Source: 39-52-133 sp035531075 (GTDB lineage Bacteria > Pseudomonadota > Gammaproteobacteria > Burkholderiales > Gallionellaceae). From it: a DNA stretch of 64,000 bases. A model generated the notes under the pieces. The model worked only from the letters and a program-made list of their open reading frames with translations, was not told where the DNA came from and made no database searches. Shown in pieces: positions 52,830 through 61,757 of this stretch (position 1 is its first letter; the number at the start of each line of letters is the position of its first letter). Both the position numbers and the translations under genes were made by a program. The stretch covers positions 1 through 64,000 of the forward strand of contig DATKTO010000029.1 of the NCBI GenBank assembly GCA_035531075.1. Direction: 5' to 3'.

Positions 52830-52876
52830 CAAAATATCGTATCGTCCGAAATAATAAAATTTGAAAGGGGTTCACT

Positions 52877-54154
52877 ATGTCATTAGATCGTCGTGAGTTT
52901 TTAAAGATTGGTGCAGCGGGCATTATGATCGGTGCATTTCCAGGCATCGCCTTTGCATCGAATGAACTGATTCCCAAAAAAGGGCTGCGTGTTGTGGTCG
53001 TGGGCGCCGGTTTTGGCGGCGCCACGGCTGCGAAATATCTGCGCATGTGGACCGACCAAAAACTTGAAGTGGTGCTGGTTGAACGCAACACCCAGTTCAT
53101 TTCCTGCCCGATGAGCAACACCGTGTTGGGCGGTACCCGTACCATCAGCGACCTCACACAAAGCTACGATACGCTGAAAAGCAAATACGGCGTTAATCTT
53201 GTCCAGGGCGAAGTCACCGCGATCGATCCTGAAAAGAAAACAGTGATGCTGGCAAACGGCCACCTCAGCTATGACCGTCTGATCATTTCGCCGGGCGTCG
53301 ATTTCATGTATGAAAAAATCGAGGGACTCAATGCCCAGGTGACTGATGAAAGCATTCCACACGCATGGAAAGCCGGCGCACAAACGACCATGTTGCGCAA
53401 GCAACTGGAGTCCATGCCGGATGGCGGCGTGTTCGTGATGAGCATTCCTGCAGCCCCTTATCGTTGTCCTCCCGGGCCATACGAGCGCTCCTGCCAGGTG
53501 GCCTCCTATTTCAAGGCCAACAAGCCCAAATCCAAGGTACTCATACTGGATGCCAATCCCGACATCACCTCAAAAAAGGGCCTGTTTATGGCCGCATGGA
53601 AAGATCTCTATCCGGGGATGGTGGAATACCGTCCTAATTCAGCCGTGGTAAAAGTGGATGTTGCAAAAAAAATCGCATATACCGAAGTTGAAGATATTAG
53701 ATCCAGCGTTCTGAACATCATTCCGCCGATGAAGGCCGGCATGGTTGCGGGCTTGGCAGGTGTTGTGGGCGCGGATGGTCGCTGGTGTGCGGTTGATTTC
53801 AAGAGCTATGAATCAAAAGTGCACAAGAACATCCATGTCATTGGCGATTCTGTTGCTGCTGCATTGCCCAAGTCAGGGCACATGGCTACTGCACAGGCAA
53901 AAATCTGTGCCGCAGCAGTCATTGAAATGCTGCATGGTAATCAGCCGGATCAGAATCCGTCTCTTGCCAACACCTGTTATAGCATGGTGAGCAGTACTGA
54001 GGCGGTGCATGTAGCGCACGTGTATCGTTTTAATGAGGAGAAACAGGCCATGCTTCCTGCTGACGGCGGTGGCGTTTCAGCTGCACGCTCTGAAGCAGAA
54101 GGTGCATATGCCGCTTCCTGGCTGAAAAATATCATGAGTGACGTATTGCTCTGA
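52877..54154 (+). CDS. fccB: Flavocytochrome c sulfide dehydrogenase, flavoprotein subunit
   Basis: A 425-residue periplasmic flavoprotein that oxidises sulfide and passes electrons to FccA. A Tat signal (DRREFLK at residues 4-10) precedes the FAD loop VVVGAGFGGATA. Cys77 (ISCPMSN) is the likely covalent flavin Cys. Cys197 (YRCPPGPYER) and Cys367 (NTCYSM) match the redox disulfide; from memory of the Allochromatium numbering, the offset of about 30 fits. GDSVAAALPKSGHMA is the C-terminal FAD contact. A strong terminator follows. The pair suggests use of reduced sulfur as an electron source or detoxification of sulfide. Confidence 0.95.
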   Translation: MSLDRREFLKIGAAGIMIGAFPGIAFASNELIPKKGLRVVVVGAGFGGATAAKYLRMWTDQKLEVVLVERNTQFISCPMSNTVLGGTRTISDLTQSYDTLKSKYGVNLVQGEVTAIDPEKKTVMLANGHLSYDRLIISPGVDFMYEKIEGLNAQVTDESIPHAWKAGAQTTMLRKQLESMPDGGVFVMSIPAAPYRCPPGPYERSCQVASYFKANKPKSKVLILDANPDITSKKGLFMAAWKDLYPGMVEYRPNSAVVKVDVAKKIAYTEVEDIRSSVLNIIPPMKAGMVAGLAGVVGADGRWCAVDFKSYESKVHKNIHVIGDSVAAALPKSGHMATAQAKICAAAVIEMLHGNQPDQNPSLANTCYSMVSSTEAVHVAHVYRFNEEKQAMLPADGGGVSAARSEAEGAYAASWLKNIMSDVLL

Positions 54155-54181
54155 TAGCCTGACGGCGGATTTTAGCCGGAT

Positions 54182-54217
54182 AAAAAGGGGTTGGCTCGCG
54201 CCACCCCCTTTTTTTTG
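54182..54217 (+). terminator. Rho-independent terminator after fccB
   Basis: A stem of about 13 bp (AAAAGGGGTTGGC with GCCACCCCCTTTT, one mismatch) with a TCGC loop and eight T. It lies 28 bp after the fccB stop and may also serve the convergent gene. Confidence 0.9.
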
Positions 54218-54315
54218 TTTACCGTTCCCATATCTCTCCATCCAGTTTTTCAACACGTCACTAATTTATCGGCTTGTGTGCCTTGCGCAGCATGATGCGT
54301 CGCGGGCATACCTGC

Positions 54316-55599
54316 TCAACTCGCCATCGAGTTTGACGGTGCAATAATGATTCTGGCAACCTTGACCACGCGATCTTGTGTCTGGATTATTTCAATCGGA
54401 TATCCGCTGATTTTCAGGCTGGTTCCCGCTTCCGGAATATCCTGCAGATGTTCAAGTATCAGTCCGTTCAGCGTCTTTGCACCGTCCAGTGGAAAATGCA
54501 TGCCCATCTTGCGATTCAGGTCGCGCAGCAGGGTGCCGCCTTCAATAAACAAGCTGCCATCCTGCTGGCGCATGAATTTTCCGGTGCGCGCGGGTGATTG
54601 CGTGGTGAAATCACCCACGATTTCTTCCATGATATTTTCCAGCGTGACCAGGCCCAGCAACTCACCATATTCATCCACGATCAATCCCAGGCGCAGATGA
54701 CGTTCCTGAAAATGTTGTAGCTGGGTAAGCAAGGATGTATCGGATGGAATGAAATAGGCATCCTGCAGCACTTCGCGTAATTCCTCCGCACTGAATTCTT
54801 CGCGCTGCAGCAGAGACAGCACGCGCCGCACATGCAGGATGCCAATGATATTGTCCAGCTCATCCTCATACACCGGCAGTATTGTATGGTGACAGGTAGC
54901 CAGTTGCTCGCGCAATATTTCCGCCGATGCCTTGATGTCGAGTGCTTCGATCTGGTTGCGCGGAATCATCACATCGTTTACCGCGATACGCTCGATATCC
55001 ACCAGGTTAAGCAGCATCTTCTGGTGCTTGCGCGGCAAAAATTGCTCTGCCTCCAGCACCAGCATACGCACCTCCTCCAGACTGACTTTTTGCTTGCTCT
55101 GATCGGCCTGCACCTTGATGCGCAACAGCCACAAAAACACGCGCACAATCGCTGTGGCGATAGAAACCACCGGATAAAACAATTTATTCAGCGGCGACAG
55201 TATGAAACTTGACGGGAGAGCAACACGCTCAGGATGACTGGCAGCAATCACCTTAGGCATGATTTCGCTGAATACCAGTATCACGAAGGAAATTCCCAAT
55301 GTGCCGGCAAGCAACAGCAAATCATTGGTGCCGAACAGGCGCAGGAAAATGATGCCGGTGAGGGCCGCTGCCGCTGCGTTGAGCAGGGTATTACCAAACA
55401 GTATGGAGCCCAGCAGCTGGTCAGTGTGCGACAGCAATCTGGCGGTGAGCTTGGCGCTCTTGTTTCCTTTGCGTACCAGATGGTTAAGGCGCAGGCGATT
55501 CAGCGCCATCATGCTGGTTTCAGAGGCAGAAAAAAATGCGGAGCAAATCAGAATGACTACCAGGATAACAAACAGCGTACCCAGTGAGATATCGTCCAA
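54316..55599 (-). CDS. CorC/HlyC-family (CNNM) membrane protein with CBS domains
   Basis: A 427-residue protein with an N-terminal DUF21/CNNM domain of four helices (about 5-185, FFSASETSMMALNRLRL at the start), two CBS domains (about 200-330, VNDVMIPRNQIEALD...) and a CorC_HlyC C-terminal domain (about 345-420). Such proteins take part in Mg2+ efflux or ion homeostasis. It is transcribed alone. The product begins MDDISLGTLFVILVVIL, a typical start. Confidence 0.92.
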   Translation of the reverse strand: MDDISLGTLFVILVVILICSAFFSASETSMMALNRLRLNHLVRKGNKSAKLTARLLSHTDQLLGSILFGNTLLNAAAAALTGIIFLRLFGTNDLLLLAGTLGISFVILVFSEIMPKVIAASHPERVALPSSFILSPLNKLFYPVVSIATAIVRVFLWLLRIKVQADQSKQKVSLEEVRMLVLEAEQFLPRKHQKMLLNLVDIERIAVNDVMIPRNQIEALDIKASAEILREQLATCHHTILPVYEDELDNIIGILHVRRVLSLLQREEFSAEELREVLQDAYFIPSDTSLLTQLQHFQERHLRLGLIVDEYGELLGLVTLENIMEEIVGDFTTQSPARTGKFMRQQDGSLFIEGGTLLRDLNRKMGMHFPLDGAKTLNGLILEHLQDIPEAGTSLKISGYPIEIIQTQDRVVKVARIIIAPSNSMAS

Positions 55600-55682
55600 A
55601 GCGCGAAGCCTGTACTAAAAATAAGCGAGAAGTATCGGGGAGACCGCTGAGCATGTCAAGAAAGCGGCGATTTGGCGCGAAA

Positions 55683-56951
55683 CTAAGTCAAAGCGACGGA
55701 CACCTGATTACGCCCTCTTTCTTTTGCCTGATACATGGCCAGGTCAGCTCGATGCATGACAGCATCCAGAGACGTGTCCGCCGAGCTGAGCTCGACCAGG
55801 CCGATAGAAACCGTGATGCCTATCATGTGATCAGCCAATAGGATCTCGATCTCGGCTGTAGCCTTGCGGATGCGCTCGACAACCGTTTGTGCATTCTCAA
55901 GCGTAGTCTCTGGCAACAACAGACAAAATTCCTCGCCGCCCAGTCGCCCCAGAACATCTTGCTCACGAATCTCCTGTTTGCATGCCTTGATAAAAGCAAT
56001 CAAAGCCAAATCTCCGACATGGTGCCCATATTTGTCGTTGATTTTTTTGAAATGGTCCAGATCCGCTATCATCATCGATACGGGGCGCTGATAACGCCTC
56101 ATCAATTTGATTATTTCCTCGGATTTCTCCATAAAGTAACGGCGGCTGTACGCTCCCGTCAGATCGTCTGTTCTGGACAGCATTGTCAGCCGGTCTTCCA
56201 GTTGTTTGCGCTCGCTGATGTCGCGCGCCATGCCATCGACAGAGACGGGCTGGCGGCGCGCATCCAAACGCACAAAAGCGTTGGTCGATATCCATACGAT
56301 CGAACCGTTCTTGTGTTTCAGTGCCGCCTCTGCCCGTACGGCTCTGCCGCCGCCGTCGACAATCGACTGCACAATTTTCTGTCTTTCTGCGGGCGTTGCA
56401 TAATACAAGGACATGGCGGTTCCCAGCATTTCGTCATGCGTGTAGCCGATGACGGCGTAACAGGACGGGGAAATCATCGTGATAATACCCTGCATATTGG
56501 TGCGGTAAAAAACATCAGGAAGCTCGTCATAAATGGATTTCAATTCCATTTTAGAAGCCTCTAATTCTGCCAGCTCCGCCTTTTTCTGCGTGATGTCCCG
56601 AACCCAGCCAACTAGTACAGCATGGCCTTGCGGGCTCTGCCTCAAGCTTGCGCTGAGTGAGCATGATATTGGCTGACCCTGCGCGGTGGAAAGATATACA
56701 TCGCATTGTTCGGGGACATTTTCTCCCGCGATACGGGCCCGGTGTCTTTCCCAAACAAGAGGCCTATCCTCGTTGACAACCAATTCAAGGAAAGAACGGC
56801 CGATCAACTCGTTGACTGTATAGCCAAGCATGTTGGCCAAGTGACCGTTCACATAAACCAAAGCACCCTCATCAACAACAAAGATGCCTTCATGCAAATA
56901 ATCGAGCAATATCTGACAGCCACGTTCAGATTGCCAAGAGAATTTTTCCAA
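55683..56951 (-). CDS. PAS-PAS-GGDEF diguanylate cyclase
   Basis: A 422-residue soluble cyclase that makes cyclic-di-GMP. Two PAS domains (about 10-125 and 130-255) precede the GGDEF domain (about 260-422), with the active loop RLGGEEF and an RxxD product-inhibition site five residues before it (REQD), so the enzyme should be active and feedback-regulated. No ATG exists in frame; TTG 56951 is chosen because GGGAG lies 6 bases upstream, while the frame opens at TTG 56963. Confidence 0.92.
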   Translation of the reverse strand: MEKFSWQSERGCQILLDYLHEGIFVVDEGALVYVNGHLANMLGYTVNELIGRSFLELVVNEDRPLVWERHRARIAGENVPEQCDVYLSTAQGQPISCSLSASLRQSPQGHAVLVGWVRDITQKKAELAELEASKMELKSIYDELPDVFYRTNMQGIITMISPSCYAVIGYTHDEMLGTAMSLYYATPAERQKIVQSIVDGGGRAVRAEAALKHKNGSIVWISTNAFVRLDARRQPVSVDGMARDISERKQLEDRLTMLSRTDDLTGAYSRRYFMEKSEEIIKLMRRYQRPVSMMIADLDHFKKINDKYGHHVGDLALIAFIKACKQEIREQDVLGRLGGEEFCLLLPETTLENAQTVVERIRKATAEIEILLADHMIGITVSIGLVELSSADTSLDAVMHRADLAMYQAKERGRNQVSVALT

Positions 56952-57027
56952 GAATGCTCCCAATAGTTTGAATAGTTACTGGTAATCGTGTTTGTTTAAA
57001 GCACCTTCATTTCACTTTCCAAATTTC

Positions 57028-57822
57028 CTATTTAGTCGCCGCAGCCTTGCGCTGCGCCCAGACCATCATCCACACCCCCACCAGCACCATCGGCAGGCTG
57101 AGCCACTGCCCCATGCTGACACCCAAAGTCATCAGGCCGAAGATACCATCGTCCGGCGTGCGCGCAAATTCGCCGATAAAGCGGAAACTGCCATAGCCGA
57201 CCAGGAACAGGCCGGAAACTGCACCCACAGGCCGCGGCTTGTTTGAGTACAGCCACAGCAGCGCGAACAGCGCCAGGCCTTCCAGCGCAAATTCGTAGAG
57301 TTGCGAGGGATGGCGCGGCAGGCTGTCCACGTTGGGGAAAACCATGCCCCACGGCAAGTCAGTGGGCCGCCCCCACAGCTCACTATTGATAAAGTTGCCG
57401 ATGCGCCCTGCCCCCAGCCCCAGCGGCACCAACGGGGCAATGAAGTCCATCAGCTGCAGCCAGGCAATTTTGCGCTGGCGGGCGAAGAGTGACATCGCCA
57501 CCAGCACGCCCAGGAAGCCGCCGTGAAAGGACATGCCACCCTTCCATACCGCAAGAATATCCAGCGGGTGCGAGAAATAATAGCCGGGCTGGTAGAACAG
57601 CACCTCACCCAGCCTGCCACCCAGCACTACGCCCAGCACGCCATAGAACAGCAGGTCATCCATCATCGTGTCGTCCCAGCCGGGGCGCTTGAGTTTGCGC
57701 AGCCGGTATTTTCCCAGCAGCAGAAAAAACGTAAACCCAAGCAGGTACATAAGACCATACCAGTGCACGGCGAGCGGGCCGAGATGGATGGCGACGGGAT
57801 CGATTTGAGGATGGGTAAGCAT
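57028..57822 (-). CDS. lgt: Phosphatidylglycerol-prolipoprotein diacylglyceryl transferase
   Basis: The essential first enzyme of lipoprotein modification; it transfers diacylglycerol to the lipobox Cys. The 264-residue product has seven helices and the signature GRIGNFINSELWGRPTDLPWGMVFP. Other conserved blocks are VHWYGLMYLLGF, GGMSFHGGFLG and HPSQLYE. ATG 57822 (MLTHPQIDPVAI) matches the usual N-terminus; the frame is open up to 57858. Confidence 0.97.
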   Translation of the reverse strand: MLTHPQIDPVAIHLGPLAVHWYGLMYLLGFTFFLLLGKYRLRKLKRPGWDDTMMDDLLFYGVLGVVLGGRLGEVLFYQPGYYFSHPLDILAVWKGGMSFHGGFLGVLVAMSLFARQRKIAWLQLMDFIAPLVPLGLGAGRIGNFINSELWGRPTDLPWGMVFPNVDSLPRHPSQLYEFALEGLALFALLWLYSNKPRPVGAVSGLFLVGYGSFRFIGEFARTPDDGIFGLMTLGVSMGQWLSLPMVLVGVWMMVWAQRKAAATK

Positions 57823-57977
57823 GGATGTGAATTTACCACAGAGCGTACACTCACTCATACCGTATTATTGATTTATCGTTCCTCGACACGCTCCGGGCGA
57901 ACGATCCGATTATGATGTTGTGGTTGTCGATATAATGAGCGTCTTTCCTATCCCCACTTGAAATCCTGATCTGAATC

Positions 57978-58832
57978 ATGCTGAGCTATCGTCACGCCTT
58001 TCACGCCGGCAATCACGCCGACGTGCTGAAACACTTCATCGAGGTGCAACTTCTGCGCTATCTGGCGCAGAAGGACAAGCCGTTCTGGTACATCGACACC
58101 CATGCCGGTGCAGGCTGCTATGCGCTGGACACGGGCTATGCCACACAGAATGCCGAATATGAAAGCGGTATTGCACGGCTGTGGCGTCGCGACGATTTGC
58201 CCGCTCCGCTGGCAGAGTATGTGTCACTGGTTAAGCGCCTCAATCCGGATGGGCAGATGAAGCTATATCCGGGATCGCCGCTGGTAGCGCAGGAACTGTT
58301 GCGCGAGCAGGACAGGATGCGCCTGTATGAACTGCACCCGACTGATCATGAAATTCTGCAGGAAAATTTTGCTGCACAGGCGCAGAGCGTACTGATACAG
58401 AAAGCTGACGGATTTGGCGCGCTGAAGGCCCTGCTGCCGCCCCCGCCGCGTCGCGCGCTGGTGCTGATCGACCCACCCTATGAAGAAAAGCAGGACTATC
58501 AGCGCGTGGTAAAAGCCTTGCAGGAAGGACTCAAACGCTTTGCCAATGGCGTGTATGCCGTGTGGTACCCGCAACTGCAGCGTGCCGAGGCACGGCAGCT
58601 GCCGGGGGAGCTCAAGCAGTTGCCGGTGAAGAGCTGGCTGCATGTCGCGCTCAGCGTGCAGGCACCCAGTGCGGAGGGATTCGGCATGCATGGCAGCGGC
58701 ATGTTCATCCTCAATCCACCGTGGACCCTGCACAGCGAGCTGAAACAGGTGATGCCGTATCTGGTGAAAGTGCTGGGACAGGATGAGGGCGCAACATTTG
58801 AACTGGAATTTAAAGAGAATAGTGCTGTCTGA
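57978..58832 (+). CDS. rlmJ: 23S rRNA (adenine(2030)-N6)-methyltransferase
   Basis: Methylates A2030 of 23S rRNA with S-adenosylmethionine. The 284-residue product opens MLSYRHAFHAGNHADVLKH, the RlmJ hallmark, has FWYIDTHAGAGCY (SAM motif) and the catalytic LVLIDPPYEE. Length is normal. It is divergent from lgt, with about 150 bp between. Confidence 0.96.
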   Translation: MLSYRHAFHAGNHADVLKHFIEVQLLRYLAQKDKPFWYIDTHAGAGCYALDTGYATQNAEYESGIARLWRRDDLPAPLAEYVSLVKRLNPDGQMKLYPGSPLVAQELLREQDRMRLYELHPTDHEILQENFAAQAQSVLIQKADGFGALKALLPPPPRRALVLIDPPYEEKQDYQRVVKALQEGLKRFANGVYAVWYPQLQRAEARQLPGELKQLPVKSWLHVALSVQAPSAEGFGMHGSGMFILNPPWTLHSELKQVMPYLVKVLGQDEGATFELEFKENSAV

Positions 58833-58910
58833 GTTATCAGCAATATAACTGTGCTGCCACCGCGCCATGGTTTAAAATTGCTTTTTGCTAATCTTATCTG
58901 GAACCGCATC

Positions 58911-60761
58911 ATGCCCGCATATCGTTCACGCACCACCACCCACGGCCGCAACATGGCCGGCGCCCGCGCCCTGTGGCGCGCTACCGGCATGCAGGATGGC
59001 GACTTTGACAAGCCCATCATCGCCATCGCCAACTCGTTCACCCAGTTTGTGCCCGGTCATGTGCACCTGAAGGACATGGGCCAGCTGGTGGCGCGTGAAA
59101 TTGAAAAGGCGGGAGGCGTCGCCAAGGAATTCAACACCATCGCAGTGGATGACGGCATCGCGATGGGCCATGGCGGCATGCTCTATTCGCTGCCCTCGCG
59201 CGAACTGATCGCCGACAGCGTGGAGTACATGGTCAACGCGCATTGCGCCGATGCGATCGTATGCATTTCCAACTGCGACAAGATCACGCCGGGCATGCTG
59301 CTGGCGGCTATGCGCCTGAATATCCCGGTGGTATTTGTCTCCGGCGGCCCGATGGAAGCGGGCAAGGTCGTGTGGGACGGCAAGGAGATCAAGCTCGATC
59401 TGGTGGACGCGATGGTCTCTGCCGCGGACAGCCATTTTTCCGACAAGCAGGTGAACGAGCTGGAACGCTCCGCCTGCCCTACCTGCGGCTCCTGTTCCGG
59501 CATGTTCACCGCCAATTCTATGAACTGCCTGACCGAAGCGCTGGGCCTGTCGCTGCCCGGCAACGGCTCGATGCTGGCCACCCATGCCGACCGCAAGGAA
59601 CTGTTCCTCGAGGCTGGCCGCTTGATCGTCAATCTGGCGCGGCGCTATTACGAGCAGGATGACCTGAGCGTATTGCCGCGCAGCATCGCCACTTTCAAGG
59701 CGTTTGAAAACGCGATGAACCTGGATATCGCGATGGGCGGCTCCACCAACACCGTGCTGCATCTGCTGGCCGCTGCGCGCGAAGGCGGGGTGGATTTCAC
59801 CATGATGGATATCGACCGCCTGTCGCGCCTGGTGCCGCATCTGTCCAAGGTTGCGCCGAGCGCGCAGCTGTATCACATGGAAGACGTGCACCGCGCCGGC
59901 GGCGTGATGGGCATACTGGGCGAGCTGGACCGCGCCGGCTTGCTGCACCGCGAGTTGCCCACCGTGCACAGCAAGACCTTGGGTGAGGCACTGGAAAAAT
60001 TTGACATCATGCGCACCAAGGACGAAGCGGTAAAAACCTTCTACCGCGCAGCACCCGGCGGCGTGCCGACCACGGTGGCGTTCTCGCAAGCCAAGCGCTA
60101 CCCGACGCTGGACGATGACCGCTTCAACGGCTGCATCCGCGACAAGGCGCATGCCCACTCGCAGGATGGCGGCCTCGCCGTGCTCTACGGCAACATCGCG
60201 GAGAACGGCTGCATCGTCAAAACCGCCGGTGTCGATGCCAGCATTCTGAAATTCATCGGCAGTGCGCGCGTGTTTGAAAGCCAGGACGATGCGGTGGCCG
60301 CGATTCTGGCCGACAAGATCGAAGCGGGGGACGTGGTGGTGATCCGCTACGAGGGCCCCAAGGGCGGCCCCGGCATGCAGGAAATGCTCTATCCCACCTC
60401 TTACCTGAAATCCAAAGGCATGGGCAAGGTGTGCGCGCTGCTGACCGACGGGCGCTTCTCCGGCGGCACCTCGGGGCTCTCCATCGGCCATGCGTCGCCG
60501 GAAGCGGCCGAAGGCGGCGCGATCGGCCTGGTGGAAGAACACGACCCGATCGAAATCGATATTCCGAACAGAACCATACGCCTGGCGATTCCCGACAGCA
60601 TACTGGCGCACCGGCGCCTGGAGATGGAACAGAAAGGCAAGCTGGCATGGAAACCTGTTAATCGCGTACGCGAGGTATCTGCCGCATTGCGCGCATATGC
60701 CGCGATGACCACCAGCGCCGACAAGGGCGCGGTGCGCGATGTGTCACAGCTGGAACGATAA
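58911..60761 (+). CDS. ilvD: Dihydroxy-acid dehydratase
   Basis: Dehydrates 2,3-dihydroxy acids in the valine/isoleucine pathway, using an Fe-S cluster. The 616-residue product equals the E. coli length. Signatures: RSRTTTHGRNMAGARALWR at the start, SNCDKITPGM, ACPTCGSCSGMFTANSMNCL with the cluster Cys, GGSTNTVLHLLA, and DGRFSGGTSG near the end. ATG 58911 is preferred over the frame start at 58851 by family N-terminus and a TCTGGA site 10 bases upstream. Confidence 0.98.
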   Translation: MPAYRSRTTTHGRNMAGARALWRATGMQDGDFDKPIIAIANSFTQFVPGHVHLKDMGQLVAREIEKAGGVAKEFNTIAVDDGIAMGHGGMLYSLPSRELIADSVEYMVNAHCADAIVCISNCDKITPGMLLAAMRLNIPVVFVSGGPMEAGKVVWDGKEIKLDLVDAMVSAADSHFSDKQVNELERSACPTCGSCSGMFTANSMNCLTEALGLSLPGNGSMLATHADRKELFLEAGRLIVNLARRYYEQDDLSVLPRSIATFKAFENAMNLDIAMGGSTNTVLHLLAAAREGGVDFTMMDIDRLSRLVPHLSKVAPSAQLYHMEDVHRAGGVMGILGELDRAGLLHRELPTVHSKTLGEALEKFDIMRTKDEAVKTFYRAAPGGVPTTVAFSQAKRYPTLDDDRFNGCIRDKAHAHSQDGGLAVLYGNIAENGCIVKTAGVDASILKFIGSARVFESQDDAVAAILADKIEAGDVVVIRYEGPKGGPGMQEMLYPTSYLKSKGMGKVCALLTDGRFSGGTSGLSIGHASPEAAEGGAIGLVEEHDPIEIDIPNRTIRLAIPDSILAHRRLEMEQKGKLAWKPVNRVREVSAALRAYAAMTTSADKGAVRDVSQLER

Positions 60762-60803
60762 TCACTTTTACATTAATATAATTTTTTTCGAAAGGGTAAT
60801 TAA

Positions 60804-61091
60804 ATGCGCACAACTCAATGGATGATTTCTCTGCTTCTGTTAACTTCACTTTGTAGCGCTGCAGCCATCGCCGCAGACGCAGCGCCTGCCACAGGGCAAG
60901 CACAGAAAGAAGCCAGGCTGGATACAATCAACGGCGCTGCCGCAGGCAAAGCAGACAGTCACGATGATTGCCCGATGCATCAAGGCAAAAAGGAATGCCC
61001 GCACAAGAACGGTGAACCTTGCCCACATCATCAGGATGAAGAACATCATGGCAAATCGCTCGAGAAATGCGATCACAAGCACCCCGGCTGA
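60804..61091 (+). CDS. Small exported Cys/His-rich protein
   Basis: A 95-residue protein with a signal peptide (to AIAADA, about residue 24) and a short mature part containing CPMHQGKKECPHKNGEPCPHH, EEHHG and KCDHKHPG: four Cys and many His. It looks like a periplasmic metal-binding protein; which metal is unknown. It follows ilvD by 42 bp but has its own ribosome site (AAAGGGTAA) and precedes a cytochrome c gene. I do not recognise a family. Confidence 0.75.
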   Translation: MRTTQWMISLLLLTSLCSAAAIAADAAPATGQAQKEARLDTINGAAAGKADSHDDCPMHQGKKECPHKNGEPCPHHQDEEHHGKSLEKCDHKHPG

Positions 61092-61257
61092 TCGTAAATT
61101 TGTTCACTGTCAACCCAGCCGGCATAAAGACGTTAATGTTCAAGCTAGTCGACCGCTTATATGCAAATTAACTAATGTAGTTTAAAATACGCGTCGGGAT
61201 GCATGTAACAAGACTTACCCACTTAACATCACTTTCTTTCAAAATATTGGAGATCAA

Positions 61258-61578
61258 ATGAAATCAATTATCGTAAGTATGATTGCAGCAGCAGGTTTGA
61301 TGGTTGCCGGTTCTGCATTGGCAGATGATGGCGCTGCATTGCTCAAGAAAAGCAATTGCCTGGGCTGCCATAAAATGGAAGGCAAGCTGGTTGGTCCTGG
61401 ATTTGCTGAAGTTGCCAAGAAGTACAAAGGCGACGCTGGCGCACAAGCCAAACTGGAAACCAAAGTTGCCAAGGGTGGCGCTGGTGTTTGGGGAACTATG
61501 CCTATGCCAGCCATGGGCAACGTAAAGCCTGAAGACATCAAGGTGATGGTTTCTTACATCCTGTCTCAAGCTAAGTAA
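61258..61578 (+). CDS. Class I c-type cytochrome (c551/c552-like)
   Basis: A 106-residue periplasmic cytochrome. The signal peptide ends GSALAD (about 22), and the heme site is Cys34-x-x-Cys37-His38 (NCLGCHKM). The axial Met lies in WGTMPMPAM. Such proteins carry electrons to terminal oxidases or nitrite/nitrate reductases. GGAGATCAA precedes ATG 61258 and a terminator follows, so it is monocistronic. Confidence 0.93.
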   Translation: MKSIIVSMIAAAGLMVAGSALADDGAALLKKSNCLGCHKMEGKLVGPGFAEVAKKYKGDAGAQAKLETKVAKGGAGVWGTMPMPAMGNVKPEDIKVMVSYILSQAK

Positions 61579-61625
61579 TTTTAGTTCAAGGCAATATGGA
61601 AAAATCCTCGGATTGATCCGATAAG

Positions 61626-61648
61626 AGCCGGCGCAAGCCGGCTTTTTT
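61626..61648 (+). terminator. Rho-independent terminator after the cytochrome gene
   Basis: A 7-bp perfect stem (AGCCGGC/GCCGGCT) with a GCAA loop, followed by T residues, 47 bp after the stop. Confidence 0.9.
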
Positions 61649-61757
61649 ATTGCCCCAATTCCATATCATCCGCACCCCTGATCAACTGCCGTTAAATTGA
61701 CAAGGGCAGCGCTGCTCCGCATAATCCCAGCTTCTTTTCCAGGGGAGTCCGTTCATC

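Noticed and set aside
58926..60611. 561-residue minus-strand frame within ilvD
   Set aside because: Typical antisense shadow of a GC-rich gene; ilvD is certain.
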